A DNA stretch of 64,000 bases from Ciona intestinalis (taxonomy: Eukaryota > Chordata > Ascidiacea > Phlebobranchia > Cionidae), in contig NC_020173.2 in assembly GCF_000224145.3 (NCBI RefSeq), positions 5,713,039 through 5,777,038 of the forward strand, given 5' to 3'. Position 1 is the stretch's first letter. Every line of letters starts with the position of its first letter. The notes beneath the pieces were generated by a model. The model was not told the DNA's origin, ran no database searches, and saw only the letters and a program-made list of their open reading frames with translations. Made by a program: the position numbers and the translations under genes. This document shows, piece after piece, positions 17,339-27,799 of the stretch.

Positions 17339-20315
17339 CTACTTGAGGAAGATGTAACGAACTGCGAAATAACAAAGATTTAAGAAAGCATTAGAAAGGA
17401 GATAGAGAAGGAGAGGTAAGGTAAAGGGGAGAACACGCCATTTGTATTTTAAACTACGAAGATGGGCCTCTTGAGGTGATGGAGCAGTAACATCGTTGTG
17501 TATTTCTTCGTCTACGGTTCTACGTTTTCTAACTGTGAAAAAAAGTAAAGTTAAAAGAACTTTTACAAAGGGCCTAATATGTTGTCGTTTTACCTCTACG
17601 TCTGCTCTTGTTGTCGCTCTGAACAACGGCTTAGTACTGAAAGGTAAAAAACAAAGTTACATTAACGGGCACAGGGTGGATGAAACATAAAAATATAACC
17701 ATAGTTGTCTTTAAAAAAGTTACATTATCTAGACTTAACCTAGGCATATAGGCAGTGTTTGATCATGAGAACATATTCTGCCCTGTCAGTAGGCAGATTA
17801 TGACATAGGTGTCTTAAGACAGCTGAGGTATCTGTATATGATATATGTATGCAGTTTAGTTTTCTTTATATAGCCTAGGTATGTCAGTTGTACTCACTAC
17901 GGTAGAGTATGCTGAGGCAGAGGAGGAGGCTGAGGCAGAAGAGGAGGCTGAGGCAGATGCGGATGAGGAGGCGCTGTAGGAGCCAGAAGATAAAGCGTAT
18001 GCGTTAGATGATGAACCGAGCTTGCCAGAGAAGTATTTGGAGATATCTGGGAATTTGAAGTCGAACTTGCTTGGTGCGCATGGTTCTGGGGCGACTGGTT
18101 CGCATGGCTCTTCGATTTGTACGCATGGCTCTTCGATTTGTACGCATGGCTCTTCGATTTGTACGCATGGCTCTTCGATTTGTACGCATGGCTCTTCGAT
18201 TTGTACGCATGGCTCTTCGATTTGTACGCATGGCTCTTCAATTTGTACGCATGGCTCTTCAATTTGAATGCATGGCTCTTCGATTTGAACGCATGGCTCC
18301 TCAATGGTTTCAATGCATGGCTCGTCAACGATTTCAACGCATGGCACTGGGTCGCATGGCTCTTCTAAAGTCTCAACGCATGGATCTTCTACAACTTCAA
18401 TGCATGGATCTTCCAATACTTCAATGCATGGATCTTCAATGCATGGATCTTCAATGCATGGCTCTTCAATGCATGGCTCTTCGATTTGTACGCATGGAGC
18501 TGGTGCACATCGACGAGCTGTAACATAATATTGTTTTATTTGCTGTATAAATTAATCAAACGTCTTAACAACACTTGAGGCGGGATGACAGTCGTTATAA
18601 CACGGGTGTTCTGTTCCACACGCCTCGTGCACGCTCACGAGTTACCACGCATATAACTTAGTAGGGAATTGTTTAATGTATGGCTCGGTTGGAGCAAGTT
18701 TAGTGTCTTGCCAAAAAGATGCAAGCCTTAAATAGCAGCAGCGTAAAGTTTCGAACCAGTACTCTCAGGTCTTGGGGTGTGCGCGCTAATCACATTACTA
18801 GTTATTATATTAAGTTAATTACTTGGGTAACATGGTCGTCGGTACTGTGGACCGCATGGTCGTCGGATTTGTGGGCCGCATGGTCGTCTAATGGTTGGAC
18901 CGCATGGTCGCCGGATGGTTGGACCGCATGGTCGTCTAATGGTTGGACCGCATGGACGTCTAATGGTTGGACCGCATGGTCGTCGGATTTGTGGAATACA
19001 TGGTCGTCGGATTTGTGGAATACATGGTCGTCGGATTTGTGGAATACATGGTCGTCGGATTGATGGTCCACATGACACTCTTGAAGACGCAGAGGCACAT
19101 GCGCTCATTCGGCGTTGACCAAAGCATGGTCGTCTAAAGCTTGGTCCACATGGTCGTCGGATTTGTGGAATACATGGTCGTCGAATTTGTGGAATGCATG
19201 GTCGTCGAATAGTTGGTCGGCATGGGATCGAAACAGGGGTGATGCATGGGTCGACAACTTTAGTTTGACATGGGATGGTCAGGGTTTCTGGCTCGCATGG
19301 CTTGAAAATGGTTACTGGTGGTGCGCATGGCGCAAGGGTTGTAACGAGGTCGACACATGGCGCACGGGGTGCTGGTGTGACTCGACGTCTGAAGTAACCT
19401 GTCTTGAGAGGCGCGGAAAGGTCAGCAGCGGTAAGGGTCTTCCATACGATTCTGTCGTCGTCAGCGGTGACGGTTTCGCCATCTTCAGTAATGACAGTGT
19501 TTCGGAGTTCGATTGGTCCGGTAATACAAGGTTCTTCTGGGACTTGTTCATCTTCTTCAACCTGATGATAAATTTGTTATTTATCTATTCGAATAAATTA
19601 ACGGAGATCTGGTCAATTAAATGAACGAAAAAACCACTTAAATAAAAGTGTCAATAAAAGCGTAGCTGCTAAACCCAACATACAGTATAAGTTTACTCAT
19701 ATTGATTTATTTTTTAAATAAAACAAGTTAAGATATATAGTAGAGTGGGGGCACCTTTTCGTTCCATTTTCTCGTTCCATTTAGTAGTAAACAAAGAATT
19801 TTCAAAGAATTATAAAACCGTATTTTCACGACTCCCATAAACCGTTGTTAATTGTTTAAAACATATTTAGGATATTTGGATATTATGTGCTAAAAGTGTC
19901 CCATTTTACCTCCCAGTACTATAGTTATAAAAGAACGTAAATTCACCTTGACATCAACGCATGGATCGATGGAGAATGTTGAGGAAGAAGATGCGGAAGC
20001 GGAGGCTGAGGCGGAAGCAGAAGCTGAGGCAGAAGAAGAGCTGCTGATCCCGGAGTCGGAAAGAAAGGTTTCTGGGCCTCCGGTTTTCACGAATGCGGTA
20101 GCAGTTGCCATGGATGAACCGCCATTCAAAATGCCTAGAAAAAAGTAAAATGATTTGAATTTTACTTTTTTACATCTTTAAACTAATAGTTACAAATGTT
20201 TCTTGTAAATAAAAAAAACTTTACATTTTGACTTACTAGGAAGATCTGGCATTGAGAGAATGGAAGCGGCCGAAGTTGTCCCGAGGACGAGTGCTAACAT
20301 AAAGATACAACGCAT
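17339..20315 (-). CDS. Secreted Cys-repeat / Ser-Ala protein, unrecognised
   Basis: I do not recognise a family. Exons: 20237-20315, 19947-20134, 18823-19561, 17898-18517, then 17594-17618 and 17339-17532. All junctions keep phase, giving about 614 residues. Exon 1 encodes a signal peptide (MRCIFMLALVLGTTSAAS). Exon 2 has an alternating (Ser-Ala) tract ended by Ser runs, then DPCVDVK. Exon 3 has a unique region (EEDEQVPEEPCITGPIELRN) and then about 14 octapeptides of the type RRPC(G/I)P(T/Q)I, strongly basic. Exon 4 switches to about 9 acidic heptapeptides, EEPCVQI, plus EDPCIE variants, then KFDFKFPDISKYFSGKL and a second (Ser-Ala) tract. Cys recurs every 7-8 residues throughout. The 3' end is uncertain: if the acceptor before TACTAAG at 17636 is used, the protein stops at 17631 (543 residues). 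The acceptor at 17619/17618 keeps the frame open into RRRVRKRRTVDEE and a hydrophobic C terminus. A structural or adhesive extracellular role is inference. Confidence 0.7.
17898..18517 (-). repeat. Coding 21-bp minisatellite (acidic EEPCVQI repeats)
   Basis: The coding strand repeats GAAGAGCCATGCGTACAAATC, nearly identical over about 18110-18290. Towards the 5' side of the exon it diverges into GAAGATCCATGCATT units. The near identity of the central units points to recent expansion. Several long + strand frames across it are pure shadows. Confidence 0.85.
18570..18680 (-). mobile_element. SINE tail module between the two Cys-repeat exons
   Basis: CGTTATAACACGGGTGTTCT and GAGTTACCACGCATATAACT. 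It lies in the 305-base intron that separates the basic-repeat exon from the acidic-repeat exon. Confidence 0.55.
18834..19205 (-). repeat. Coding 24-bp minisatellite (basic RRPCGPTI repeats)
   Basis: The coding strand repeats CGACGACCATG(C/T) followed by GGTCCAACCATT or ATTCCACAAATC, so each unit encodes Arg-Arg-Pro-Cys plus a 4-residue spacer. One break (FGQRRMSACASASSRVSC) splits the array into two blocks. Confidence 0.85.
19739..19920 (+). mobile_element. TA-type MITE, left end damaged
   Basis: TAGAGTGGGG is followed directly by GCACCTTTTCG, so the AAGATGGGA part of the end is missing. The right end is GTCCCATTTTACCTCCCAGT. It lies in the intron before exon 3 of the Cys-repeat gene. Confidence 0.7.
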
Positions 20316-21700
20316 GCTGATGACTGTTGCTATGTCTTTCCAACAACAAAATCAACTTTCTGTAAATGACCCGAACCATTGCAGGGACCAAATTTATAGA
20401 AATCTGCAGCCGGATGTCCGGTTTTGGAGGAGACATTCGGGCGTCAGGGCAGCCCTTGGACTTTTTCGATAAGCAAACATACAACTTGCAAGAACTAGAT
20501 ATTTTTAAGTGGTTGCCGTTCGATATTTATAAATACCGAAGTTCTCGAGCTACAAAACAACATGGTATTATCCGTGTTTAAGTTGTAAGAGTTGTAGTTC
20601 ACTTAGCTTGCTTGTGAGTGGCTGCAGTGCCCTGAGCAAACAATGGGTATTGTGATGACACTTACATGGGGTAATACCGAACAACGTTTGTTTGTTCATA
20701 GGAAGGGATTTTATTTTAAAAACACGTGGCTTATATGTAACAAAATAAAAAGAAATTATTTTTAGCTACTTTACAAGAGCTCTTGAACAGTTTCGAAACT
20801 GCTGTTGCATGAATGTTGCTTTAATAGGGATTTAAATGCCAATAAATGTGGTGCGAAAGCTATGCGAAATATTCAGTGGGAAACAAATGCATCGTGTAAA
20901 TTTAAAAAAGACAGTTTAAAAATGGGTCGTTCGTATCTAGCTCAAATTAATAGTTGTCTCTTGTGTTAAATAACTCTATTGCTTCTTCATTATTACACTA
21001 TACAACCATAAACCAAAACAACAGAAATTAAACGGCTATTTTGTAACATTTGTTTTTGAAGTTTTTATATCTAGCTTCGAAATTATAAACTGTTTGCTGC
21101 AAAATACTTCAGCACAATTTTGCAGCAAACGCATCCACTGTGTGCACAGTTGCTTTAATCCGGTTTAAAAGGTCAATTTTGGATCGTCGCCAGCTGTCGT
21201 TCAAGCGTAAAGTATCTAATCTGGAAGCTGAACAAATGAATACGTCCGCGCATAATTTTGCAAAATATAGCTCTTGTGGCCACTTTCGTTTAGTCAGGTC
21301 AGCTTTACGAGTTTCAAGTTAAACCAACAAGCACCCGCAGCGTTGTAAACTCTTGAACATTTTCAACAACGCCAGTCAGCAGATAGAATGTCAACCCCGT
21401 ACAAGTTAAGTGTTTGTTTTATAAGCACAAATATTCACGGACAAAAACATATTGCACAAAACTGATCAAAATTAAAGGGCGTTTATTAGAATTGAACGAA
21501 TCTATATTTATCATGCGCATATTAAACTTACAATTTTAAACCTAAGAAAAGTAAGATGGTAAATCCTGGTATTATTTGTTAATGGTATCTATCTCACACT
21601 GTGCATCTAATGCAAATTATCGTTCCGACATTTTGCGTATGATTTTTGCCGAAATGCTTTTTCATTTTAATTACTTTACGTTTGTAATTATTCATTTAGT
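20316..21700. other. Intergenic, Cys-repeat gene promoter side
   Basis: Upstream region of the Cys-repeat gene and 3' flank of the two-domain MRH gene. No repeat family or gene was recognised. Open frames at 20260-20581 and 21140-21322 overlap the leader or are isolated and look like chance. Confidence 0.5.
20524..20531 (-). promoter_or_regulatory. Possible TATA box of the Cys-repeat gene
   Basis: TATAAATA on the coding strand, inside TATTTATAAATATCG, about 210 bases upstream of ATG 20315. If used, transcription would start near 20495 with an unspliced leader of about 180 bases. Confidence 0.35.
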
Positions 21701-24700
21701 TTACGCTGTTGATTGCATGCTATACTTTGAAGCAGAATTACTACAACACGCAACATTGAAAACGAATTTGAGCAGAACTAATATAAAAGACACGACGAAT
21801 AGTAAAATAAGATCATGAAAAATAAGCGCCACCAATGATGCCCCTACTATGTCCCAATTTACCCCGGGTTTAGGAACAGGTTCTGGACCTACATTGCCAT
21901 TAGGAGTTGTTGTATCGGTGTTAGATGGAACAGTTGCTGTTGTGGTGGTACCAGGAGCTATAAGTTATACGTTTTTATAGAACTAATGATGAATTTATAT
22001 ATACTTTTTTTCCTTTTACTACATTTTTACGTTTCATTTTTTTAACCAACAAAGTCTTAAGAAATTAATCGCTATTAAACTATTTTTGATATTACATCGT
22101 TTAATGTAATTATATACACACAGAACACCCGTGTTTAACGACTGTCGTATTCCGGCCACGCGATGATGAGTAAGTTAGAATTGTATATATTACAGGCCGC
22201 AAGCGATCTATAGCCCATTTTACCTTTCATTGTTCTAAAAACTTAACATATCGTTTATGCATCCCTTAGATAACGATAACTCCTAAAGTCATATTATATT
22301 AATATAATTACTTACATAAGAGCCCATTATCGTCGCACAACCCCGGACATCCACACGGCCCAGTCAGAACAAATTCCTAAAAATAAAAAAGTTATGTATA
22401 AGATACTATAAAGGCTATAATACCATCGTTCTCTTCCAATTGATTTTGTGAGACTTACGTATTCTGTTATAATTAGCTCTCCCAGGAATTTCAGTTCATG
22501 TTCTGTTGTCTCTGGTTCGCATACTAATGTTACTCTTGATTTTCTGTAACAACAAATAACATTCGTATAAATATAACAAAGTATTGTGTATTACGTGTAA
22601 CATTGGTATAAATATACAAAGGGCTTGACGCTTCCAACAAATTAAAACGGCGCACCAGGGTCGTAGCAATACACAGATACAGTTTGTAAACCACTATACC
22701 TGAACAAGTATTCCTTCGATTAAGGTAAACGCGAGTCTGTGTCCAAGAATCTAAAAAAGTGCTGGGGGGGCAAGTTCAAACTTTTTTAAGGGGTAGTCGT
22801 ATAAAGCTGGCTCGCAAGTTCAGCAAACTTTCATAATGCTTTGTAAAGAAATAAAGTCTGGGAACCACTGCTGTAATTGTAAAGGCAGAATATATTCTTC
22901 TAGAAACGAACCTTAGTTGGTCCTGCGCATAATACTCAACCGACACGCCTTCTGCAGCTCTGTAGATGAAACTTTCATATAACTGACTCCCCAGGTCGTA
23001 TTCGTCCCATGTGTTGTAGATACTGCTTTGAAGAATCTATAGCAACGTATATAATAAGTAGATGGTCCATGTACATATATAGTTAGATTAGGGTAAGATG
23101 GTCCATGTATATATATAGTAGGTTTGGATAAAATGGTTCATGTATATACATAGTAGGCTGGGGTAAAATGATCTATGGGTATGTATAGTAGGTTGGGGTA
23201 CAAGTTTCTTGTTTTCATTCTCTTGTATCGCACCATTTAGTATCAGTGACTATCAATGACCACTGGGTTTGAGCAATTAACGTTAAGTATCTTGCCCAAG
23301 TCTTGCCCAAGGACACATACGCCCACAATGGTAGCAGTATAGCATCCATGAACCATATTTCGTCATTAAAACGTAATGTAGAATATACTTACAGCTAGGT
23401 TGGTGTAATACAGACTTGTAAATCCAACACACGGGTTATATTCATACTGCCACCCATAGGAGTCTTGTATAGTCCATGCCGGAGTACCGTTCTTGCTTGC
23501 TAAGCTGTTTAAGTTGATTAAGCCGGTCCCATCCGACATTGAACAGCTGTATATAGTAAGCATATATGTAAGCTAATACATTAAACCTTAAACTAGTATA
23601 ACTGTCATAGCATACCCATATGATCAGCTGGGGTATATATGTAATAAGGTAGGAAAAAATTGGACACCATTTTATTTTATTTTCACGTTCTCTTTTGTAG
23701 TAAACAAAGAACATTCAAAGAACTACAACTGTTTAAAACACAAATGGGGTATTTGGACATTGGGCGCTAAAGGTGTCACGTCTTCCCTCTATGCTGGGGA
23801 AATACGTTAAACCTTATAGTATAGACATCATAACATATCCATATGGCAATTGGAAGGTTTATCTAAACTTTTAGTTATAGGATTTATCATTAATATTAAA
23901 TCAAAATTTTGCAACTTACCTACAAATACCAGTACGATCGCACCGAGGCAAGTTAGGATCTGGAATAGAAGCAAAATAAAAATAAACATATTACGTCACT
24001 TATATATGACGTCTTCTAAATTATTACGTCACAAATATAAGACGTCATCTGAAATATTACGTCACACATATATGACGTCACCTAAATTACGTCACAAGTA
24101 TAGGACGCCATCCAAGTTATTACGTCACAAATATATAACGTAACAATTATATCACGTCACAATTATATTACGTCACAAATATATGACATCACAAATGTAT
24201 GACGTCTTCACCTATGGTTGGAGTAGTGGTGATAGGTGGTGTAGTGGTCACTGGTGGTACAGTGGTTGTAGGCGGCTCAGTGACCGGTACTGTGACGGTG
24301 GTTATTCCATCTGGGGAGATAATGTAATGTAAGTTCATTTATTGTAATGAAGGAAGAATTGATTCTAGTAGGGGGGGGGGGAAGATGGGACACCTTCTTG
24401 TATCCTCACGACTCCCGTTGTTAATTGTTTAAAACACGATCAGGATATTTGGATATTATGTGATAAAGGTGTCCCGTATTTCCCCGCCCTATACTATATA
24501 CCAGCGAAGAAAGGTATGAAAAAACGACAGTCGTTAAAACACGGTACAGGTACCATCACTTTATAAATAGTATGTTAGAAATATAATTCATTAACCAAGC
24601 ATATACAACTCATTCTGTACTACGAGATATTCTGTGTTAACGGTATCTACCTTACCCCGCTGTTAAGCACTACGTAGACAACTTATAAGTTTTCCATGGT

Positions 24701-27700
24701 ACTACGCTTTCACATTCTGCAATATTAAATGTTACTTACCAATAAGGCCATTATCGTCACAAAACCCCGGGCAAGCACATGGAGTATTTAGGATAAATTC
24801 CTGTAAAAGTAAAAAGCAATCTTAGGGTTTATTGTTATATGACTGAATGAACGTAACTTGTTTTATCCTTGCGGGCAACAACAGTTTTAAGAACACGTTT
24901 TTTTATACACATTGTACCAGCTTACGAGTTACCACGCATGTAACTTGTTTATTCTTGCATTGCCGGGCAAGGACAGTCGTTATATCACGGGTGTTCTGTT
25001 TCATACACCTCGCTCACTTTAGAATATAAAAACATAAACAAAAAATATTGTGCCATCTTGCCCCACCTATTATTGTACCATCTTGCCCCACCTACTATTG
25101 TACCATCTTACCCCACAGTACTCACATATTCAGTTGAAATACTTTCCCCGAGGAAAATTAATTGCTCAACATTTGTTGGCTCGCAGTTTAGGTAGACACG
25201 AGACGTCCTGAAATAAACAAAAAAGTAGGTTTATAACATTTAAGTTTGCGTACCTCAAATTAATTAAAACAATGAAGAGAAGGAAATTAGCAGCAAAACA
25301 ACAGTCATTAGACGATAGGCGTTAAAACTGTATTGAAGTAAAGTTGTCAGGAAAAGAATGGCTGGTGAACTATATTCGAATGTTGGCTCTTATGTCGTTC
25401 TCAACCACACCATATACTCTTGCATGCTGGGTCGATAGCTTACGTGTGGATCAAGAAAACACTGCAAGAAACGGTGAACTAACCGCTCATAAATTAACCA
25501 CTCATATAAGGTCGTTAAAAGCCTAAGAAACAAACACATACAGCCTGTACTTGAACGTTATTAATTCTCACTAACTATAGCTTTCTTTCATAAGTTGAAA
25601 ACTATGAAGTTAAAACTGCATACAATAAGCCTACGCAACAAGACTTTTGAACTACAAATACACCGTCACAACGTGTCAATAATCAGCGCTTACAAAGCTG
25701 CTGTTCACAGTTACAAGTCTACATAAAAATACATAAAACTTTATTTAACAACTGTAACAAATTTACAAGTTACAACCTAGGATGCTTCAAGCGCTCCATG
25801 TGAGGCGAAAATCACAAAAACAATAATTGCTACGCCGCATCGCGAACGCACAAGAAAATCGAGTAAAACGCGTGCAGGCAAAACGAAAGAAGGAAAAAAG
25901 ATTAAAAACCGATGCCGAACACAGCTTATTAAGTACACCTGCTACCACAAATGTAGAGTTATGTGGTACATGTTTTTTTAAGTAACAAAATAATATTTGT
26001 ATATCGAACCGTTTAAGCCTATCCTTACGAACCTATAGTAGGGTAGGGGAAGATGGGACACCTTTATAACATAATATCTCGATGTTCTGACCGTGTTTTA
26101 AATAATTAGCAACATTCTATAAGAGCTGTAAGGATATAGTTTTATAATTCTTTAAATGCTATTTGTTTACTACCAAATGAGACAAAAAATGGAGTTAAAA
26201 GGTGTCCCATCTTAGGTGACCCATCTGTCCGCCACCCTACTGTATATAAAGAACGAATTGGTATTAATCGTGATTGAAAACATGGGTGTACTATATCGGT
26301 AAAAGAAAATCAAAACCTGGACCATTTCACCCCAACCTGCTAAACAGCAAACTATAAGTTTAAAACAGTTACCTCAAATAATCACTGGCCCGATATTCGA
26401 CGTATAATCCTTGGGAGATTTTATATTCAAACTTCTCGTTTGCTTGTACGCCTAAATCATATTCTTCATTCGGGTTGTTCGCATTTACTTGGACCACCTG
26501 TATATTATACAGGATAATCATTATATGGGAGTTGTAACATGGCATACTGAATAAATATCTTAAGTGGACCTCGGTTATAAAGCGATGTATATAGAAACAA
26601 TCACCCAGAAAGTTACATAGGTGGTAACTGGTAAGCTGGCACAAAGTGTTTGGAGCAGAACACCCGTGTTATAACGACTGTCGTTGCCCCGCCATGCGAG
26701 GATAAATACATTATGGTAACTGCCAAGCAGGCACGAGGTGTATGAAACAGAACACCTGTGTTATAATGACTGTCGGGTAGACACCACCAACAGCGGTTAC
26801 GCCAGGCCTCGAGCCCTTAACCCCTATGATATAACAGGCAGGCGCTTTATAACCACTCTACCACATTACATATTTGGCTAATATATAGTAGGGTGGAGGA
26901 AGATGGGTCACCTTTTCCATTTTCTCATCCCACTTGGTAGTAAACCAAGAACATTCAAAGAACTATGAAACAATATCCTCACGACTCCCATAGACCGTTG
27001 TTAATTGTTTAAAGCACGATCAGGATATTTAGATATTACGTGTTAAAGGTGTCCTAGTTTATCCCTCGGTACTACACGTATAAAAACTTACAGCTAATCC
27101 AGTGTATTTCGTAGAGTTAAAAGCTTCGCATGGGTTGTATGAATAATTCCAATAACCAGTTGGTAAGGTAAACTTTGGCAAGCCATCGGTACTCGCTAAG
27201 CTTCGTAAGTTTATTTCACCAGTCCCGTCTGACATTGAACATCTGAAAGTTACGTGTGTTATAGTGTATAGTAGGATAATCTGATCGTCGTTGTTGATTT
27301 CAAAAAGATGAATGAACATTCTCTTTATTATAAATAAAGGAATGATTATAATCTATTTATTCTCGCTTGGAGGGTAACGACAGTCGTTATAACACGAGTG
27401 TTCTGTTCCATACACCCCGTGTTCGCTTACATGTTACCACCTATGTAACTTATTTATCCTCGCATGGCAGTAAAACGACAGTCGTTATAACACGGGTGTT
27501 CTGTTTCATACACCTCGTTTCCGCTTACAAGTTACCAACAGGACTTTTTTTTTTACTTCGTATGGTAATCTGGTTTAAAATGTAATTCTTTTGTGTCCAA
27601 AAATTAGTTCCCCTAAAATGAATACTACCAACCACTTACGTGCCCATTTACAAGTTGCCACAATTTGCAACACATATACGACAATATAAACAAGAATTTA

Positions 27701-27799
27701 CTTGCAGGGTTCCGAGCTATCACATGTCTTGCCAACCGCTGAAGTTGAAACAACGAAGCAAACGAGAATAACACTGATGGCTAGCTTTATATTTGCCAT
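21701..27799 (-). CDS. Type I membrane protein with two MRH domains, 12 exons
   Basis: Likely carbohydrate-binding receptor of the MRH (mannose-6-phosphate receptor homology) fold. Exons: 27702-27799, 27092-27242, 26373-26497, 25126-25207, 24740-24800, 24212-24310, 23920-23959, 23393-23546, 22912-23036, 22459-22543, 22316-22376 and 21701-21957. All join in phase to 445 residues. Order: signal peptide (1-22), MRH 1 (about 25-172), Thr/Pro linker, MRH 2 (about 207-360), Thr/Pro stalk, membrane span (about 399-427), tail ending KYSMQSTA. Each MRH domain has CSMSDGTG-INL-SLAS, YNPC, a Gln (VVQV; ILQS), EYDLG, LR-SRV-L-CEP, a Glu (FLGES; GELI), then TEYEF and PC-CPG. These supply candidates for the Gln/Arg/Glu/Tyr set that contacts the sugar in M6P receptors. 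A CCDDNG-like Cys cluster (CPGFCDDNG) ends each domain. The linker exons 24212-24310 and 23920-23959 fuse what otherwise look like two copies of the neighbouring one-domain gene. No Golgi-sorting motif is evident in the short tail. Confidence 0.78.
22853..22875. mobile_element. Terminal fragment resembling a hAT-type element
   Basis: AAAGTCTGGGAACCACTGCT, reverse complement AGCAGTGGTTCCCAGACTTT, is the form of end common in hAT-derived repeats. No partner end was found nearby. It lies in an MRH gene intron, about 40 bases from exon 9. Confidence 0.35.
23084..23215. repeat. Minisatellite made of MITE ends
   Basis: About four ~37 bp units, each pairing a MITE end (TAGTAGGTTGGGGTAAAATG and variants) with GGTCCATGTATATATA or a variant of it. 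It lies in the MRH gene intron between exons 8 and 9. Confidence 0.7.
23238..23358 (-). mobile_element. SINE head fragment
   Basis: Reverse-strand middle of the SINE: ACCACTGGGTTTGAGCAATT, then CCAAGGACACATACGCCCAC and AATGGTAGCAG. CTTGCCCAAG is duplicated locally. Confidence 0.55.
23643..23798 (+). mobile_element. TA-type MITE, degenerate
   Basis: AAGGTAGGAAAAAATTGGAC on the left and AAAGGTGTCACGTCTTCCCT on the right. The interior keeps TAGTAAACAAAGAACATTCA. Confidence 0.6.
23988..24207. repeat. ACGTCA-rich tandem array (CRE-like)
   Basis: Units of about 32 bases alternate TTACGTCAC and ATATATGACGTC. One perfect TGACGTCA lies at 24073-24080 and several are one base off. The array sits in the intron between the two linker exons of the MRH gene (24212-24310 and 23920-23959). 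Confidence 0.7.
24366..24492 (+). mobile_element. TA-type MITE, internally deleted
   Basis: Only about 127 bases. The left end, with a G run (TAGTA then ten or more G), jumps from GGGACACCTTCTTG straight to TATCCTCACGACTCCC, so the AAACAAAGAAC section is missing. Confidence 0.7.
24846..25015 (-). mobile_element. SINE tail dimer
   Basis: Two tails: the first diverged (CGGGCAACAACAG), the second good (CGTTATATCACGGGTGTTCT). It lies between MRH exons 4 and 5. Confidence 0.5.
25046..25118. repeat. Three-unit array of a MITE right end
   Basis: ATTGTACCATCTTGCCCCAC with a CTACT join repeats about every 25 bases, three times, next to the exon 4 donor of the MRH gene. Confidence 0.65.
25208..26035. 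other. Long MRH intron, possible decayed coding relic
   Basis: Between MRH exons 3 and 4. At about 25770-25980 one + frame, interrupted once, encodes a very basic stretch (RRIANAQENRVKRVQAKRKK). This resembles the Arg/Lys-rich N termini of some transposon proteins, but it is too short to assign. Nothing else is recognised. Confidence 0.25.
26036..26241 (-). mobile_element. TA-type MITE with a duplicated right end
   Basis: Left end TAGTAGGGTAGGGGAAGATG. On the right, GGTGTCCCATCTTAGG is followed by a second TGACCCATCTGTCCGCCACC, so part of the end is present twice. Confidence 0.75.
26605..26870 (+). mobile_element. SINE tail dimer plus an opposed SINE head
   Basis: Two tails (ACACCCGTGTTATAACGACT; AACACCTGTGTTATAATGAC) run on the + strand. 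A - strand tRNA-like head follows (CCAACAGCGGTTACGCC, GGCAGGCGCTTTATAACCAC), giving a tail-to-tail pair. Confidence 0.55.
26886..27072 (+). mobile_element. TA-type MITE
   Basis: Left end TAGTAGGGTGGAGGAAGATG is preserved. The right end, GGTGTCCTAGTTTATCCCTC, is decayed and borders exon 2 of the MRH gene. Confidence 0.75.
27352..27540 (-). mobile_element. SINE tail dimer
   Basis: Units at about 27352-27445 and 27446-27540, each with CGACAGTCGTTATAACACG. It lies in MRH intron 1. Confidence 0.6.

Noticed and set aside
18004-18528. Several long + strand frames (up to 150 codons) with repeated sequence
   Set aside because: They are antisense readings of the 21-bp coding repeat. The - strand frame has a signal peptide exon, phased splice sites and a sensible composition.
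17898-19205. Regular short repeats that could be mistaken for a CRISPR array
   Set aside because: Eukaryotic locus, units run head to tail with no spacers, and the arrays are in-frame coding sequence.
18719-19624. Long + and alternate - frames rich in Trp-Ser-Ser-Asp or Asp-Asp-His
   Set aside because: Shadow frames of the 24-bp RRPC repeat. Neither links to other exons in phase.
20236-20484. 82-codon - frame overlapping exon 1 of the Cys-repeat gene
   Set aside because: Out of frame with the signal-peptide exon, and it runs through the leader without a plausible product.
25344-25526. 60-codon + frame in an MRH intron
   Set aside because: No family resemblance, no splice support and opposite strand to the host gene.
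21701-27799. Reading the two MRH units as two separate genes
   Set aside because: The first unit has no membrane exon of its own, the second has no signal peptide, and the linker exons 24212-24310 and 23920-23959 join them in phase.
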